Positions 37,404-46,642 are shown, counted from the stretch's first letter. The stretch: 64,000 bases of DNA from Actinomyces wuliandei (GCF_004010955.1 NZ_CP025227.1:1612001-1676000); one strand, 5' to 3'. Made by a program: numbers and translations. The notes: a model not told the origin generated them from the sequence alone.

Positions 37404-38070
37404 GTGACCGACATGGTCTGCCGTGCCAGGACGTTCATGGACGAGGGGGGCACGTCCCTGGTGTGGGACGCCACCCGCAGGGGGCCGGGCCTGTCACCCA
37501 CCCCGGTCCACTCCACCACCACGACGCCGATGCCGATCACGTGCTCCCACCTGGTGGGCATGCTCCTCGCCGGGTGGGAGTACCAGTCCACCACCTACGT
37601 CCAGGACGTCAACGAGCGGACCGGCTGGTACTCACCCCTGGAGGTGGAGCCCGTCCGGGCGCCGATCTGGCAGGCTCACAGGTGCGCGCACCACTTCTGG
37701 AGGCGCGGCCGCCTCTGGCTGGTCGAGGACACCACCACCCTGCGCACCGGGGACGTCCTGTTCTTCTCCCAGCACGACCCCGAGTCCACGTGGGAGCGGG
37801 TACGGGCGCGCAGCCTGCGCCCGTACTTCGGCAACGTGTACCACACGGCGATCTACCTCGGCGGCGGAGACATACTCCAGTCCACGGGGCCGTCCTCGCC
37901 CACCGGCGTGTGGGAGGCCGTCCTCGCCCACCGGCGTGTGGGAGGCCGACCTCGACTCCCTGGCCCCGACCCTGGCGTGGGCCGCCCGCCCCGAGTGGAT
38001 ACCACCCGAGCACACCAGCCTGTCCGTCCTCACCGACGGCCTGGAGTCCCCCGTCACCACCACCCTGTAG
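37404..38070 (+). pseudogene. NlpC/P60-like hydrolase disrupted by a 28-bp tandem duplication
   Basis: The first frame encodes TDMVCRARTFMDEGG, then ITCSHLVGMLLAGWEY (a Cys at the start of a helix, as in NlpC/P60 and CHAP peptidases), RTGDVLFFSQHD and NVYHTAIYLGGGDILQST (the His strand). After the second copy of the 28-bp repeat the continuing frame is nonsense; the proper C terminus (WEADLDSLAPTLAW to ESPVTTTL) is read in another frame and stops at 38070. Removing one repeat unit restores a single frame. The GTG at 37404 or 37353, or ATG at 37413, may be the start. It is likely a cell-wall hydrolase or phage-type endolysin component. Confidence 0.65.
37893..37948. repeat. Perfect 28-bp tandem duplication
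   Basis: Positions 37893-37920 are repeated exactly at 37921-37948. 28 is not a multiple of three, so the duplication shifts the reading frame of the NlpC-like gene. The perfect identity suggests a recent event, or a variant that can revert by slippage or recombination. Confidence 0.95.
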
Positions 38071-38147
38071 ACCCACCACACACGAGAGTGCCCCACCACC
38101 CGGACGGGTGCTGGGGCACTTCTTCTGCTTACAGGACGCGGTTGGTG

Positions 38148-38396
38148 TCAGATGGTGCTGAGCTCGTGGATCTGGTCGAGCAGCCGCTTCCTGGCTCCGG
38201 GAAAGTAGGTGCTGTGGGTGACCTTGACGGTCTCCAGGGAGTCAGCCCCCACCAGCACGATGTTCATCTGCGGCCGGTCGTGGTACTCGATCTCAGCCGC
38301 CCGGTACGCGGTGGTCGCAGCGTCGACGTCCTGGCCGAACTCCTGGTGGATGAGCTCGTCACGGTCACGGTCGTAGATGAGCAGGAACTGCTTCAT
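38148..38396 (-). CDS. Small protein after RelA/SpoT-domain gene, candidate antitoxin
   Basis: 82 residues beginning MKQFLLIYDRDRDELIHQEF, with an alternating alpha/beta feel and a helical end (ARKRLLDQIHELSTI). The start ATG at 38396 lies just beyond the stop of the RelA/SpoT-domain gene (38401-38403), so the two are translationally coupled; AGGA sits 7 nt upstream. Toxic small alarmone synthetases are regularly followed or preceded by a small neutralising protein, and this is the only gene in that position. The antitoxin role is inferred from context only. Confidence 0.65.
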   Translation of the reverse strand: MKQFLLIYDRDRDELIHQEFGQDVDAATTAYRAAEIEYHDRPQMNIVLVGADSLETVKVTHSTYFPGARKRLLDQIHELSTI

Positions 38397-38400
38397 ATGG

Positions 38401-39123
38401 TCAGTCCTGGCTGCCACGGTCCTCCTCCTTCTCCACAAGAGCCGCTATCTGGCTGCTCAGGTCATCCAGCCTCCGCTGGTCCTCGCTGCTCGGTGGCTCG
38501 TTGCGCTCAAGAGCAATGTACACCCTGGAGAGCACGCGCGCGTAGTCCTGCACGAGAGAGACACCGTCCTGCTTGTAGTTGGCACCCAGGACACTGCTGA
38601 AGTCCTCCACGAGCTGAGCCCACTGGTGCATGGCCTGGGTGCGCAGCTGGATCTCGATGAGCCGCCCGTCCTGCACAACGATGATGTGCAGTGCCCGGTA
38701 GCCGGACTCACGTGGCCTGGACACGTAGTCGTCGCGGTCCTTCACCTCCCACCGCTCACAGACCAGCGCCTCCAGGCGGCGCAGCTCCTCAAGGCTGTCC
38801 GAGCCCAGGACGACACGGCACCCGCCGATGTCCTGCATGCGCGACAGGTCAATCCCGCTCTCACGCACAGTGATCTTGTCCACGATGGTCTGCATGCGCT
38901 TGAGGCGCTGGGAGACCTCACCGTCAACGGCGTACTCCTTCAGTATGGCTGCCAGGGTGCTGTAGACGGCCTTCAGGGGACCGGAGAACGACCGCCGGTA
39001 CGCGTCAACCACCGCCCGCGCCTGCTCAGCCTCCTCCTCCGTGGCCCTGCCCTGCTGGTACCGGCGCAGAGTAGAACCTGCCTTGCGAGCCTTGCTCTTG
39101 GAAGGGACAGAGTCGTGTGTCAT
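38401..39123 (-). CDS. RelA/SpoT-domain nucleotidyltransferase, toxSAS-like
   Basis: 240 residues with only the (p)ppGpp synthetase domain and helical flanks; no HD hydrolase, TGS or ACT domain. Conserved synthetase motifs are intact: LSRMQDIGGCRVVL (about 93-106, the metal-binding Asp and R), PRESGYRALHIIV (G-loop, about 136-148) and IEIQLRTQAMHQWAQ (about 156-170, catalytic Glu). AGGAG lies 7 nt before the ATG. It lies inside the mobile element, between a Bro-N gene and a tiny downstream gene. Single-domain synthetases in such settings are often toxSAS toxins that pyrophosphorylate nucleotides or tRNA ends. A plain stress synthetase is the alternative. Confidence 0.85.
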   Translation of the reverse strand: MTHDSVPSKSKARKAGSTLRRYQQGRATEEEAEQARAVVDAYRRSFSGPLKAVYSTLAAILKEYAVDGEVSQRLKRMQTIVDKITVRESGIDLSRMQDIGGCRVVLGSDSLEELRRLEALVCERWEVKDRDDYVSRPRESGYRALHIIVVQDGRLIEIQLRTQAMHQWAQLVEDFSSVLGANYKQDGVSLVQDYARVLSRVYIALERNEPPSSEDQRRLDDLSSQIAALVEKEEDRGSQD

Positions 39124-39153
39124 CAGGTCTCCTACAGGCTGCTCTGGATCATC

Positions 39154-39895
39154 TCAGGCTGCCGCTGGTTCACGCCACGGCGGGACCACGCTGGTGCGCA
39201 CCATCTCCTCCAGCACGGCCACGCACCCGCGCTCGCGGGTCGAGGGGCTGGTGGAGGCGAGCATGTGGTGGGCGGCGCCGACGAGGGCGTCGCGTACTGC
39301 GGTGGCGGCCCAGTAGCGGTCTACGTGGCCGTGGGTTCAGGTCACGGTGTGGGCGGGGCGCCCGCCCCTGGAGCGGATGGAGGCAGCCGGTGCCGTCGGG
39401 TGTGCGGTACATGATCTCGTCGGTGAACCGCTGGCCGTGGGTGTCGGTGCCGGTGACGATGAGCAGGTCCCAGGTGGCGGGCAGGTAGGTGGACGGCCTG
39501 GGTACTTCGATCTGCTCGCTGCGGGCGGGCTCCTCCTCGGCGTGGGCGGGCCTGGTGGTGGTCTGGTAGGCGCCGGTGCGGCGCAGCTGTGGGAGCACCT
39601 CGTGGGTCACCCACCTGCGGAACGCCTTCGCCTCGGGGCGGCGGCTGCGCAGGATGAGGGTGTACAGGCCAGCCTCGGAGATGATGGCGACTTCATGGGA
39701 GCTAGTGGGGGTCTCCATAGTATGGAGACCCCTCTCGTCGTCGTCGAGGCGGCTGAGCGAGGAGTGGATGTTGGACAGGTTCAGGACGTCTCCGACGTCG
39801 GAGGCGAGGAACCACGTGGCGCCTTCGCTGTCGATGAGGGTGCGCACGGTGTAGTCGTGGTAGGTGAACGGGGTGACGGTGGTTGACGCGGTCAT
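39154..39895 (-). pseudogene. Bro-N domain antirepressor-like gene, frameshifted
   Basis: The N-terminal 110 residues are a Bro-N domain: VRTLIDSEGATWFLASDVGD, RLDDDERGLHTME, ISEAGLYTLILRSRRPEAK and FRRWVTHEVLPQLRRTGAY. The frame degenerates into Arg/Pro-rich text after TPDGTGCLHPLQG. A different frame downstream reads HGHVDRYWAATAVRDALVGA through VVPPWREPAAA and stops at 39154-39156; this is clearly the true C terminus. The frames switch by one base between about 39320 and 39385, where an in-frame TGA also occurs. GGAAGGA lies about 10 nt before the ATG. It is followed 30 bp later by the RelA/SpoT gene. Confidence 0.75.
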
Positions 39896-39910
39896 GGCGT
39901 CTGGTCCTTC

Positions 39911-40121
39911 CTAGTTGAGCGCCCTTCTACAGGCGTGCAGGGATGGCGGCGCTGCCACGAGGGGGTGCGGCGACGCCGGGAGGTTAGAAGGGCCGCAACT
40001 AGTCGGCTGCCACCTGTTCCCCACATGGGGTCTTGTATTCAGTGGCCCTCCCGGCCTTGACGGCCGCAGTAAAGCGCCGCCCGTACGTGGGCGGTGATCC
40101 GCTAGTTGTCGGCGCTTCTAA
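39911..40121. repeat. Three copies of a 19-20 bp motif, CTAGTTG-N3-GCNCTTCTA
   Basis: Copy A 39911-39930 (plus), copy B 39983-40001 (minus, one base shorter) and copy C 40102-40121 (plus) share CTAGTTG and CTTCTA ends with a GC-rich middle. They fill the 280-bp gene-free gap upstream of the Bro-N/RelA operon, copy A touching its ribosome binding site. This is what a multi-site operator looks like; iterons are the alternative. The rest of the gap shows no gene. Confidence 0.7.
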
Positions 40122-40175
40122 ACACCGCAGGTAACGACAGCAGACTCGGGGTGTGCTCGCTCCTGCTGGTGCGGC

Positions 40176-42011
40176 TCATGGCGCCTCGCCGAGAGTAGCG
40201 GCCGTCTTGTCGGTCGTGCTGGCGGCGATGTGGAGGCTCTGGCGGTACTGGTCGGCGGCTGGTTCCTCGGTGAACTCCAGGAGGTTGCCCGCGATCTCCT
40301 TGAGAGCGTCGCGGACCTCGGCTGGGGTGGCGTAGAAGAACTCGCGTCGTGTGTTGACGCGGTTGACCCGCTTGTCCGCGAAGTAGCGGTGGAGGCGGTT
40401 CTCGACGTCAACGGCGTCCTCGGAGAAGAACAGGGCGTGGACATCGAAGCCGAAGGGGACCGAGGCGTCGCCGAGCTCCTTGACCCGGTCCATGGGGTCC
40501 ACCCGCCGTGTCATGCCGATCTTGACCATGCGCTCCCCGAAGGAGCCGATGTTGGAGATGACGTAGACGTACCCGGCCCGGATGTTGGCCACCCGGTAGT
40601 CAACGTCGTTGATGCCCTTCTCGATGGAGACGAGCTGCTCCTGGAGGCGGGCGGCTTCCTCCTCGTTGCCCTGGGTCTCCACGACCTTGAGCACGTTGAG
40701 GTAATGCTGCTTCTCCTTCTCCAGGCGCTCGCGCTCGGCCTCAAGCTCGCGCTCGGCCTTGGCCTGCTCGCGCATCTCTGCCCTGTGCTCGCGCTCGATC
40801 TCTCGTTCGAGCTTCTTGGCCTTGAGGTGGTCCACAGCGAGCCTGAGCTCGCGCAGGCGCAGCTCGATGTACTCGGGGCTGATCTCGGTGCCGGAGTCCT
40901 TCCCCAGCTTGGCGATGGCCTCGGCCGCCTTGTGGATCTTGCCGACGCTGGTCTCGTAGTTGGCGGCTGTGGCGGAGGTTATGATGTTCTGCACCTCAGC
41001 GTTGAAGGCCCGCAGGACCAGGCGGGCGGTGTCCTTGGCCTGTCTCTGGCGGGAGGTCTTCGTCCGGGGCTCCTCGGTGGCGTCGAGGCGGGTCACGACG
41101 GACTGGGAGCGGACGAGGGCGGAGACCCGCTTGCGGACGCTGGCCAGCTCCACGCCCAGGGCGATGGAGTCCCCAGCGGGGTGGTCGAACATCTCCAGGC
41201 CCGCCTCCTCCTCCAGCACCCTGATCCTCAGTGGGCGGATCTGCTCCTGGAGGTCATCCTTCTCCTTCTTGAGCCGCTCGACCGTGTCCTGGTGGTTCCG
41301 TTTGATGATCTCAGCCTTCTGGCTGAGTTCTCTGAGGACGTCCTCGTGGTCTCGCTCGGCTTCGGCCTTCTTCTCTTCGTAGATGTGCTTAAGGGCCTCG
41401 ATAGTCTCCTTCTGGGCCTGGATCTCGTCGCGGCCGTCCTGGATCTGCTTGCGGACCTTGTCCAGCTCGGTGTCGTGCTTCCAGACCTCTCGGCCACCGT
41501 GGGTGTCGAAGAAGGCGCGGAGGCCGTCCCGCTCGGCGGTCAGGCGGGCGATCTCCTGCTGCGCGGCGGCGTATGCCTGGTTGCCCATGGCGATCTGCTG
41601 CTCCAGGTGGATGATCCGCTTCTTGCGTCCGAACATTGGGATCTTTCCTCTGGGGGTGGGCTCGGGAGGCGCCTGGGGTGGGGCTGTCGACTGGATGGTG
41701 TCAGCGGGGGCTGGCGTCGGTACCACAGGGCGGCTTAGAGGCACCGAGGCGTCTGGTTGGTTCTGGGGCTGTGATGCTGGCTGCTCGGCTGGCCTGGCAC
41801 TTATGGTCGGTACTGGCGCCTCCTGCTTGCGAGGCTGCTTCGGCTGTCGGCTCCTGGGGAGGACCACGATGCGTCTCTCCTTGAGCCTGCGGCCCCACCA
41901 GATAAGACCCGCCCCTGCTGCTATGAGCAGCAGCCCGCCTGGTAGGGGGTTGCCGTCCTCGGGGTCGTAGTTTCCAACGGCGCCGCGGCAGGCGGCCAGC
42001 GCTCCTAGCAC
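40176..42011 (-). CDS. Membrane-anchored DUF4041 coiled-coil protein with GIY-YIG (T5orf172/MUG113) nuclease domain
   Basis: 611 residues from the GTG at 42011: one or two N-terminal membrane helices (LLLIAAGAGLIWWG near 28-42, and a possible earlier one), a Pro-rich linker, long coiled coils (about 125-290 and 390-470) flanking a DUF4041-like part, and a C-terminal GIY-YIG domain at about 477-565 with GYVYVISN, MVKIGMTRR and the Glu helix DVENRLHRYF. An alternative start is the ATG at 41636 (GAGGAAAG 7 nt upstream), which would remove the membrane part and give 486 residues. Such proteins are common on prophages and islands and are suspected of defence or superinfection control; no role is shown here. 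Confidence 0.82.
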   Translation of the reverse strand: MLGALAACRGAVGNYDPEDGNPLPGGLLLIAAGAGLIWWGRRLKERRIVVLPRSRQPKQPRKQEAPVPTISARPAEQPASQPQNQPDASVPLSRPVVPTPAPADTIQSTAPPQAPPEPTPRGKIPMFGRKKRIIHLEQQIAMGNQAYAAAQQEIARLTAERDGLRAFFDTHGGREVWKHDTELDKVRKQIQDGRDEIQAQKETIEALKHIYEEKKAEAERDHEDVLRELSQKAEIIKRNHQDTVERLKKEKDDLQEQIRPLRIRVLEEEAGLEMFDHPAGDSIALGVELASVRKRVSALVRSQSVVTRLDATEEPRTKTSRQRQAKDTARLVLRAFNAEVQNIITSATAANYETSVGKIHKAAEAIAKLGKDSGTEISPEYIELRLRELRLAVDHLKAKKLEREIEREHRAEMREQAKAERELEAERERLEKEKQHYLNVLKVVETQGNEEEAARLQEQLVSIEKGINDVDYRVANIRAGYVYVISNIGSFGERMVKIGMTRRVDPMDRVKELGDASVPFGFDVHALFFSEDAVDVENRLHRYFADKRVNRVNTRREFFYATPAEVRDALKEIAGNLLEFTEEPAADQYRQSLHIAASTTDKTAATLGEAP

Positions 42012-42268
42012 GACTAGTACCCAGCCGACGACGGTGCGGCGGGTCCCCTTCCACCTGGCGCCTGGGGGCAGCTCGGGTGGTGGGTATGGCTGGCCGGTCT
42101 GTCGCGGTTCAGGCGGCTGGGGATTAGGAGCGGGGGGGAGGGGATGTCACGGCGGCCTCGCTGTGGAAGTTAGGGATCTTGGCGTGAGAAGTCTGCCACC
42201 ACGCGAGGCGGCGCGTGACCGTATGTGTGGTCTGTAATCGTCCTGCAACGGGGCAGGGCTATGCGCTG

Positions 42269-42958
42269 CTATGCGGCTGCGGTGACGGCGTTGCGTAGGG
42301 CGTCGTCGGGCAGGCGGACGTAGCGCTGGGTGGTCTCGGGGCGGGCGTGGCCCAGGACGGCGCCCACGGACAGGAGGTCGCGGGTGCCTGCGAACATCTT
42401 GGTGGCGCACCTGTGTCTCAGGGTGTGGGCGGTCCACCCTGGTGGGAGGGCTCGGCTGACGAGCTTGCAGACCCAGCCGGGGCTGACGTGGCCGTCCACC
42501 TTCCCGGGGAAGAGCCAGCCCTGGGCCTGGTGCAGGAGCGCGCGCAGGTCGTCTCGGACGACGGGCACGTAGCGCTGCCTGCCGCCCTTGCCGGTCACGT
42601 AGAGGCCCTGTCCGTCCCAGTTGGCGGAGTGGACGGTGGCTATCTCGGCGCACCTGAGTCCTGCGTAGGCACCGAGCATGATCATGGCGCGCACCCTCGG
42701 GTCGGCGGTCTCCAGGGCATGGGCGACGACGTCCTCCGGGGTGGGGCGGGCGACTGCGGTGGGCACGGAGACGGAGGGCAGGCGCGTGGAGGGGTCCTCG
42801 TCGGTGAGGCCTTCCTCGGTGAGCCACTTGTAGAAGCTGGTGATGGCTGAGCGTACGGACTTCCTTGTCTCGGGCGCCCAGTCGCCCTCGGCGAGGACGC
42901 GTCGTAGGTCTGCGGTGGTGGCCAGGGCTGGGCCTGCGGGGAGACGTCCGGCGCTCAC
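42269..42958 (-). CDS. Tyrosine recombinase/integrase
   Basis: 229 residues with the catalytic set of the family: Arg in AYAGLRCAEIA, Lys in TGKGGRQRYVPV, H-x2-R in HTLRHRCAT, His in VLGHARPETTQRY and the nucleophile Tyr in the same block. The core-binding domain is short (ETRKSVRSAITSFYKWLTEE). It is smaller than most phage integrases, close to XerC/D-like or minimal integrases. Its position at the far end of the region that starts in tRNA-Asn makes it the probable integrase of the element. Confidence 0.88.
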   Translation of the reverse strand: MSAGRLPAGPALATTADLRRVLAEGDWAPETRKSVRSAITSFYKWLTEEGLTDEDPSTRLPSVSVPTAVARPTPEDVVAHALETADPRVRAMIMLGAYAGLRCAEIATVHSANWDGQGLYVTGKGGRQRYVPVVRDDLRALLHQAQGWLFPGKVDGHVSPGWVCKLVSRALPPGWTAHTLRHRCATKMFAGTRDLLSVGAVLGHARPETTQRYVRLPDDALRNAVTAAA

Positions 42959-43237
42959 CTGTAGTGCTACCCCTGTGACTGCTGGTGCGTGTGTGACTTG
43001 GGGAGATTGTGGCGCTCATGAGACCTAGGTAGCAGTCAGGCTGCGGCGGGCAGCGGGACGGCCCGTCCGGGCAGCGGGACGAGCCTGGGGCACAGGGACG
43101 CCACGCCAAGGCGCCTCAGGCTGACACGCTCTTCACTTTCACCTCACTTTCACCCCACGCGCACTGCCGCCCAGCCCGACCAGGCACCGAAGCCCGCCGG
43201 ATACGGGACGTCGCCGGAGTCGTGCGAGGATGTGCCC
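42959..43237. other. Intergenic region with right border of the element
   Basis: 279 bp without a supported gene. Two near-identical GGGCAGCGGGACG blocks around 43055-43085 and a doubled TTTCACC(T/C)CAC near 43135-43155 are short direct repeats. The attachment site of the element should lie here but I could not match it to tRNA-Asn. Confidence 0.4.
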
Positions 43238-43729
43238 ATGGCTTACCGCAACATCCGCCTGATCGGCGACCCTGTGCTACGCACCCAGTGCGACTGGATC
43301 ACTGACTTTGACGCGCCAGTGAGGTCCCTGGTGGAGGACCTGCTGGAGACCGTCGACGCGGACGGGCGCGCAGGCCTGGCAGCCAACCAGATCGGTGTCA
43401 GCCTGAGGGCATTCTCCTGGAACATCGAGGGGGACATCGGCTACGTCCTCAACCCTCGGCTTGTCGAGACCTCGCAGGACAAGGACCAGGAGGGCGAGGA
43501 GGGGTGCCTGTCCGTGCCCGGCCTGTGGTACCCCACCCGGCGCGCCTGGTATGCCAAGGCTGAGGGCGTTGACCTGGGCGGCCAGAAGGTTGTGGTGGAG
43601 GGCGAGGAGCTCATGGCCCGCTGCATCCAGCACGAGCTCGACCACCTGGACGGTCACCTCTACCTGGACCGTCTGGACCGCAAGAACCGGGCGCAGGCCA
43701 TGAGGGAGCTCCGCGCTCAGGGACTCTAG
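43238..43729 (+). CDS. def: Peptide deformylase
   Basis: It removes the formyl group from nascent proteins before Map acts. The three metal-site motifs are present: [18 protein letters not shown] and QHELDHLDG. Length 163 from the ATG at 43238; a GTG two codons upstream is possible. The N-terminal [11 protein letters not shown] is typical. It is convergent with the DUF3145 gene. Confidence 0.95.
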   Translation: MAYRNIRLIGDPVLRTQCDWITDFDAPVRSLVEDLLETVDADGRAGLAANQIGVSLRAFSWNIEGDIGYVLNPRLVETSQDKDQEGEEGCLSVPGLWYPTRRAWYAKAEGVDLGGQKVVVEGEELMARCIQHELDHLDGHLYLDRLDRKNRAQAMRELRAQGL

Positions 43730-43844
43730 GCACCGCACCTCCGCCCTGCACCACCTGTGGGCTGCTCCCTGAGACGCCGGTGCCCGCTGGCCCGCAGAGG
43801 CACTGCCCCGGTTCCGGCCAGCAGCCGCCAGGGATCAGCCTGCG

Positions 43845-44345
43845 TCAGCCCACGCGGTGCAGCCAGCGCACCGGGGCACCCGCCCCGGCATAGCGGAACG
43901 GCTCCAGCTCATCGTCCCAGGCCTGGCCCAGGGCCAGGTCCAGCTCGCGACGCATGCGCGCCGGGTCAGCCGCATGGGTCAGGGCGGCGCGGATTCGGTC
44001 CTCCGGTACCACGACGTTGCCGTGGACGTCGGTCTGGGCGTGAAAGATCCCTAGGTCGGGAGTGTGCGACCAGCGTCCGCCGTCTGTCCCCGCACTGGCC
44101 TCCTCTGTCACCTCGTAGCGCAGGTTCGCCCAGCCTCGCAGTGCCGACGTGAGGGTCGTCCCAGTACCTACCGGGCCGGCCCAGCTGGTCTCGGCACGCA
44201 TCATGCCCGGGGCGGCAGGCTGCTCCGTCCAGTCCAGGTGTACTCGTGACCCAATGACCTCAGCCGCTGCCCACTCGACGTGGGGGCACAGTGCCCTGGG
44301 CGCAGAGTGCACGAAAAGAACACCGCGGGTGTAGGCACCGATCAT
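43845..44345 (-). CDS. DUF3145 family protein
   Basis: 166 residues beginning TRGVLFVHSAPRALCPHVEW, with WAGPVGTGTTLTSALRGWANLR and a C-terminal LGQAWDDELEPFRYAG. This matches DUF3145, an actinobacterial family of unknown function usually found beside fabF. Here fabF is 9 kb away, with the tRNA-Asn element in between, which suggests that the insertion split an older neighbourhood. An AGGAGGCGA lies just upstream of the ATG. Confidence 0.9.
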   Translation of the reverse strand: MIGAYTRGVLFVHSAPRALCPHVEWAAAEVIGSRVHLDWTEQPAAPGMMRAETSWAGPVGTGTTLTSALRGWANLRYEVTEEASAGTDGGRWSHTPDLGIFHAQTDVHGNVVVPEDRIRAALTHAADPARMRRELDLALGQAWDDELEPFRYAGAGAPVRWLHRVG

Positions 44346-44509
44346 AAGTATCGCCTCCTTGTTGGTTCGAGATTCGCCTTCCCCAACGGTCTCGACCCAA
44401 CACGGACGACGCTTGTGACTGCGCGGCGTGCGCCCCGATTATGCCTGACGGGAGGAAGACCGTCCAGTCAGCCTCCCTGCCAGGCCCGTGCCCGTGTCGT
44501 GGCTGACTC

Positions 44510-46540
44510 CTACGAGCCTCGTCGCACCCGCATACGCCGCTGCTCCAGGGACGTGATCTCGGCAAGGACCTCCCGGTAGCCCTCCTGATCGACCGACAGA
44601 CGCCGGTGCCGCGAGCGCAGCTCAGCCAGTCGTCGGTTGATCCCCATCACCTCGACAGAGCCGAGAACCTCCCTGGCGTAACGCTGCAGGGCGTAAGAGT
44701 CCACCTCACCGTCCTTGCCCCGCACCGTGGGCAGGGGCAGGGGCACCACCGCCAGCTCGGTGAGCGCAGCATCGACAAGTCCTACGGCGCCAGCCCGGAC
44801 CTGCTCGATCCAACGCAACGTGGCGCGGTGGACAGCCTGCCCAGCCGCCAGGCCCGCCTGCCGAGCCCGCTCCTCCAGCACCAGGGCCTCGGCGGTGCCG
44901 CCGGCGGCCTCTACTGCCTCGTAGACCGCCTTGTGAGTGGGCTGGCTGAAGGAGTCCGCACCGATGCCGTCGGCACCGGCACCGGCTGCGGCCTGAGGCT
45001 GCTGGACAATGAACGCCAGGGCCTCTCGCTCAAGACGCTCCACAGGGTCGCTGACTGGCGGCAGCCCCCGGCCGAAGGACGCGGCGTCACGGGAGGATGC
45101 CCGCGCGTCCGTCTGCTGGCTGTCGGCCCGCCACTGCCGGGTGCTCCTGGGCGGTCGCTGTCTCTCCGCCGCCTGGACGGCGTGCACCACCTCGTCGTCG
45201 GGCAGTCCCAGCCATCCTGCCAGCCTCCGCGTGTACTCACGCCGCAGCGCGTGGTCCCGGATACCCGCGACCACGGGAGCGGCAGCACGCAACCCCCTGA
45301 TCCGGCCCTCGGGAAGATCCAGGTTGAGGTCGGCCAGCGAGGCCCGGATCACGAACTCGAACAAGGGCACCCTGCGCGCCAGCAGACGTGGAATACCCTG
45401 GTCACCTTCGCGCATACGCAGGTCGCAGGGATCCGCCCCCTCCGGGTCCACGGCGACAAAGGTCTGGGTGGCGAAGCGCTGGTCCTCGGCGTAGGCGCGA
45501 AGTGCCGCCTTCTGCCCGGCAGCATCGCCGTCAAAGGTGAAGATCACCTCGCCTCCGCGGGCGGCACGCCCCTGGCCGGTCACGACACCAGCAGCCGGGT
45601 CGTCGACGTCACCTAGCAGGCGACGCACCACGCGGACGTGATCGGCGCCGAAGGCCGTGCCACAGGTGGCCACGGCGGTCGTCACCCCGGACAGGTGAGC
45701 GGCCATGACGTCGGTGTAGCCCTCGACCACGACAATCTGGTGAGACCGAGCCACCTCCCGCCTGGCCAGGTCAAGACCGTAGAGCACCTGGCTCTTGTGG
45801 AACACGGCGGTCTCAGGAGTGTTGAGGTACTTGGGTCCCTGGTCGTCCTCGGACAGACGTCGGGCTCCAAAGCCCACCGTTGCCCCGGTAATGTCCCGGA
45901 CGGGCCAGACGAGCCTGCCCCGGAAGCGGTCGTAGACGCGGGAGCCGTCCTGACCACCGCGGCTGCACAGGCCGGAGTCCACCAGCTCAGCCTCGGTGTA
46001 GCCCGCCGCGCGCAGGTGACGGGCCAAGTTGTCCCAGCCAGCCGGGGCGTAACCGACCCCAAAGTGCGTCGCAGCCCGGCGGTCGAAACCACGCGCGGTA
46101 AGGAAGTCACGCCCCGCCTGGGCCTCAGCGCTCCCCAGCTGGTCCTGGAACCAGGACTCCGCCAGACGGTTGGCGTCCATGAGGCGCTGACGGGACCCAG
46201 GCTCCACGCCCCGACGCACCTGCCCCCCCTCCTCGTAGCGCAGCTGGACCCCGTACCGGTCCGCCAGGTACTCCACGGCCTCGGCAAAGCCGAGGTGGTT
46301 GATCCTCTGGACGAAGGTGATGACGTCCCCGCCCTCACCGCAGCCGAAGCAGTGCCAGTAGCCCAGCTGGGGACGCACGTGGAAGGAGGGGGTCCGCTCG
46401 TCGTGGAACGGGCACAGGCCCTTGAGCGAGCCCACCCCGGCGCTCCTGAGAGTCACGTGCTCCCCGACGACGTCCTCAACCCTGGCACGCTCCCGCACGG
46501 TGTCGATGTCCTCGCGCCTGATCAGTCCTGCCACAGGCAC
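44510..46540 (-). CDS. dnaG: DNA primase
   Basis: It makes RNA primers for replication. The N-terminal CHC2 zinc finger is clear: [13 protein letters not shown] then [11 protein letters not shown] (about 43-70). The Toprim core follows with [13 protein letters not shown] (catalytic Glu) and [10 protein letters not shown] (D-x-D). A short Gly/Ala-rich insert (about 20 residues) precedes the D-x-D strand. The C-terminal helicase-binding part is about 170 residues and low in similarity. 676 residues, ATG at 46540 or GTG two codons on. It lies about 100 bp downstream of dgt on the same strand, a usual actinobacterial order. Confidence 0.95.
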   Translation of the reverse strand: MPVAGLIRREDIDTVRERARVEDVVGEHVTLRSAGVGSLKGLCPFHDERTPSFHVRPQLGYWHCFGCGEGGDVITFVQRINHLGFAEAVEYLADRYGVQLRYEEGGQVRRGVEPGSRQRLMDANRLAESWFQDQLGSAEAQAGRDFLTARGFDRRAATHFGVGYAPAGWDNLARHLRAAGYTEAELVDSGLCSRGGQDGSRVYDRFRGRLVWPVRDITGATVGFGARRLSEDDQGPKYLNTPETAVFHKSQVLYGLDLARREVARSHQIVVVEGYTDVMAAHLSGVTTAVATCGTAFGADHVRVVRRLLGDVDDPAAGVVTGQGRAARGGEVIFTFDGDAAGQKAALRAYAEDQRFATQTFVAVDPEGADPCDLRMREGDQGIPRLLARRVPLFEFVIRASLADLNLDLPEGRIRGLRAAAPVVAGIRDHALRREYTRRLAGWLGLPDDEVVHAVQAAERQRPPRSTRQWRADSQQTDARASSRDAASFGRGLPPVSDPVERLEREALAFIVQQPQAAAGAGADGIGADSFSQPTHKAVYEAVEAAGGTAEALVLEERARQAGLAAGQAVHRATLRWIEQVRAGAVGLVDAALTELAVVPLPLPTVRGKDGEVDSYALQRYAREVLGSVEVMGINRRLAELRSRHRRLSVDQEGYREVLAEITSLEQRRMRVRRGS

Positions 46541-46642
46541 ATCGTAGGCGAGCCGACAGCGTCCCCGCCCGGCCCCACCCCGTCCTGTGGAGGTCCGGCA
46601 AAGAGCCGGGCTGGAGTGGCACCAGGCCGGGGCAGGCCAGGA

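Noticed and set aside
37020..38600. 526-codon plus-strand frame
   Set aside because: Only its middle (37404 to about 37920) is coding-like; the front is antisense to the 36891-37394 gene and the end is nonsense produced by the 28-bp duplication and antisense of the RelA/SpoT operon.
42959..43237. Second copy of the tRNA-Asn 3' end as right attachment site
   Set aside because: No run matching the tRNA T-arm and acceptor sequence was found by eye; a short core of a few bases cannot be excluded.
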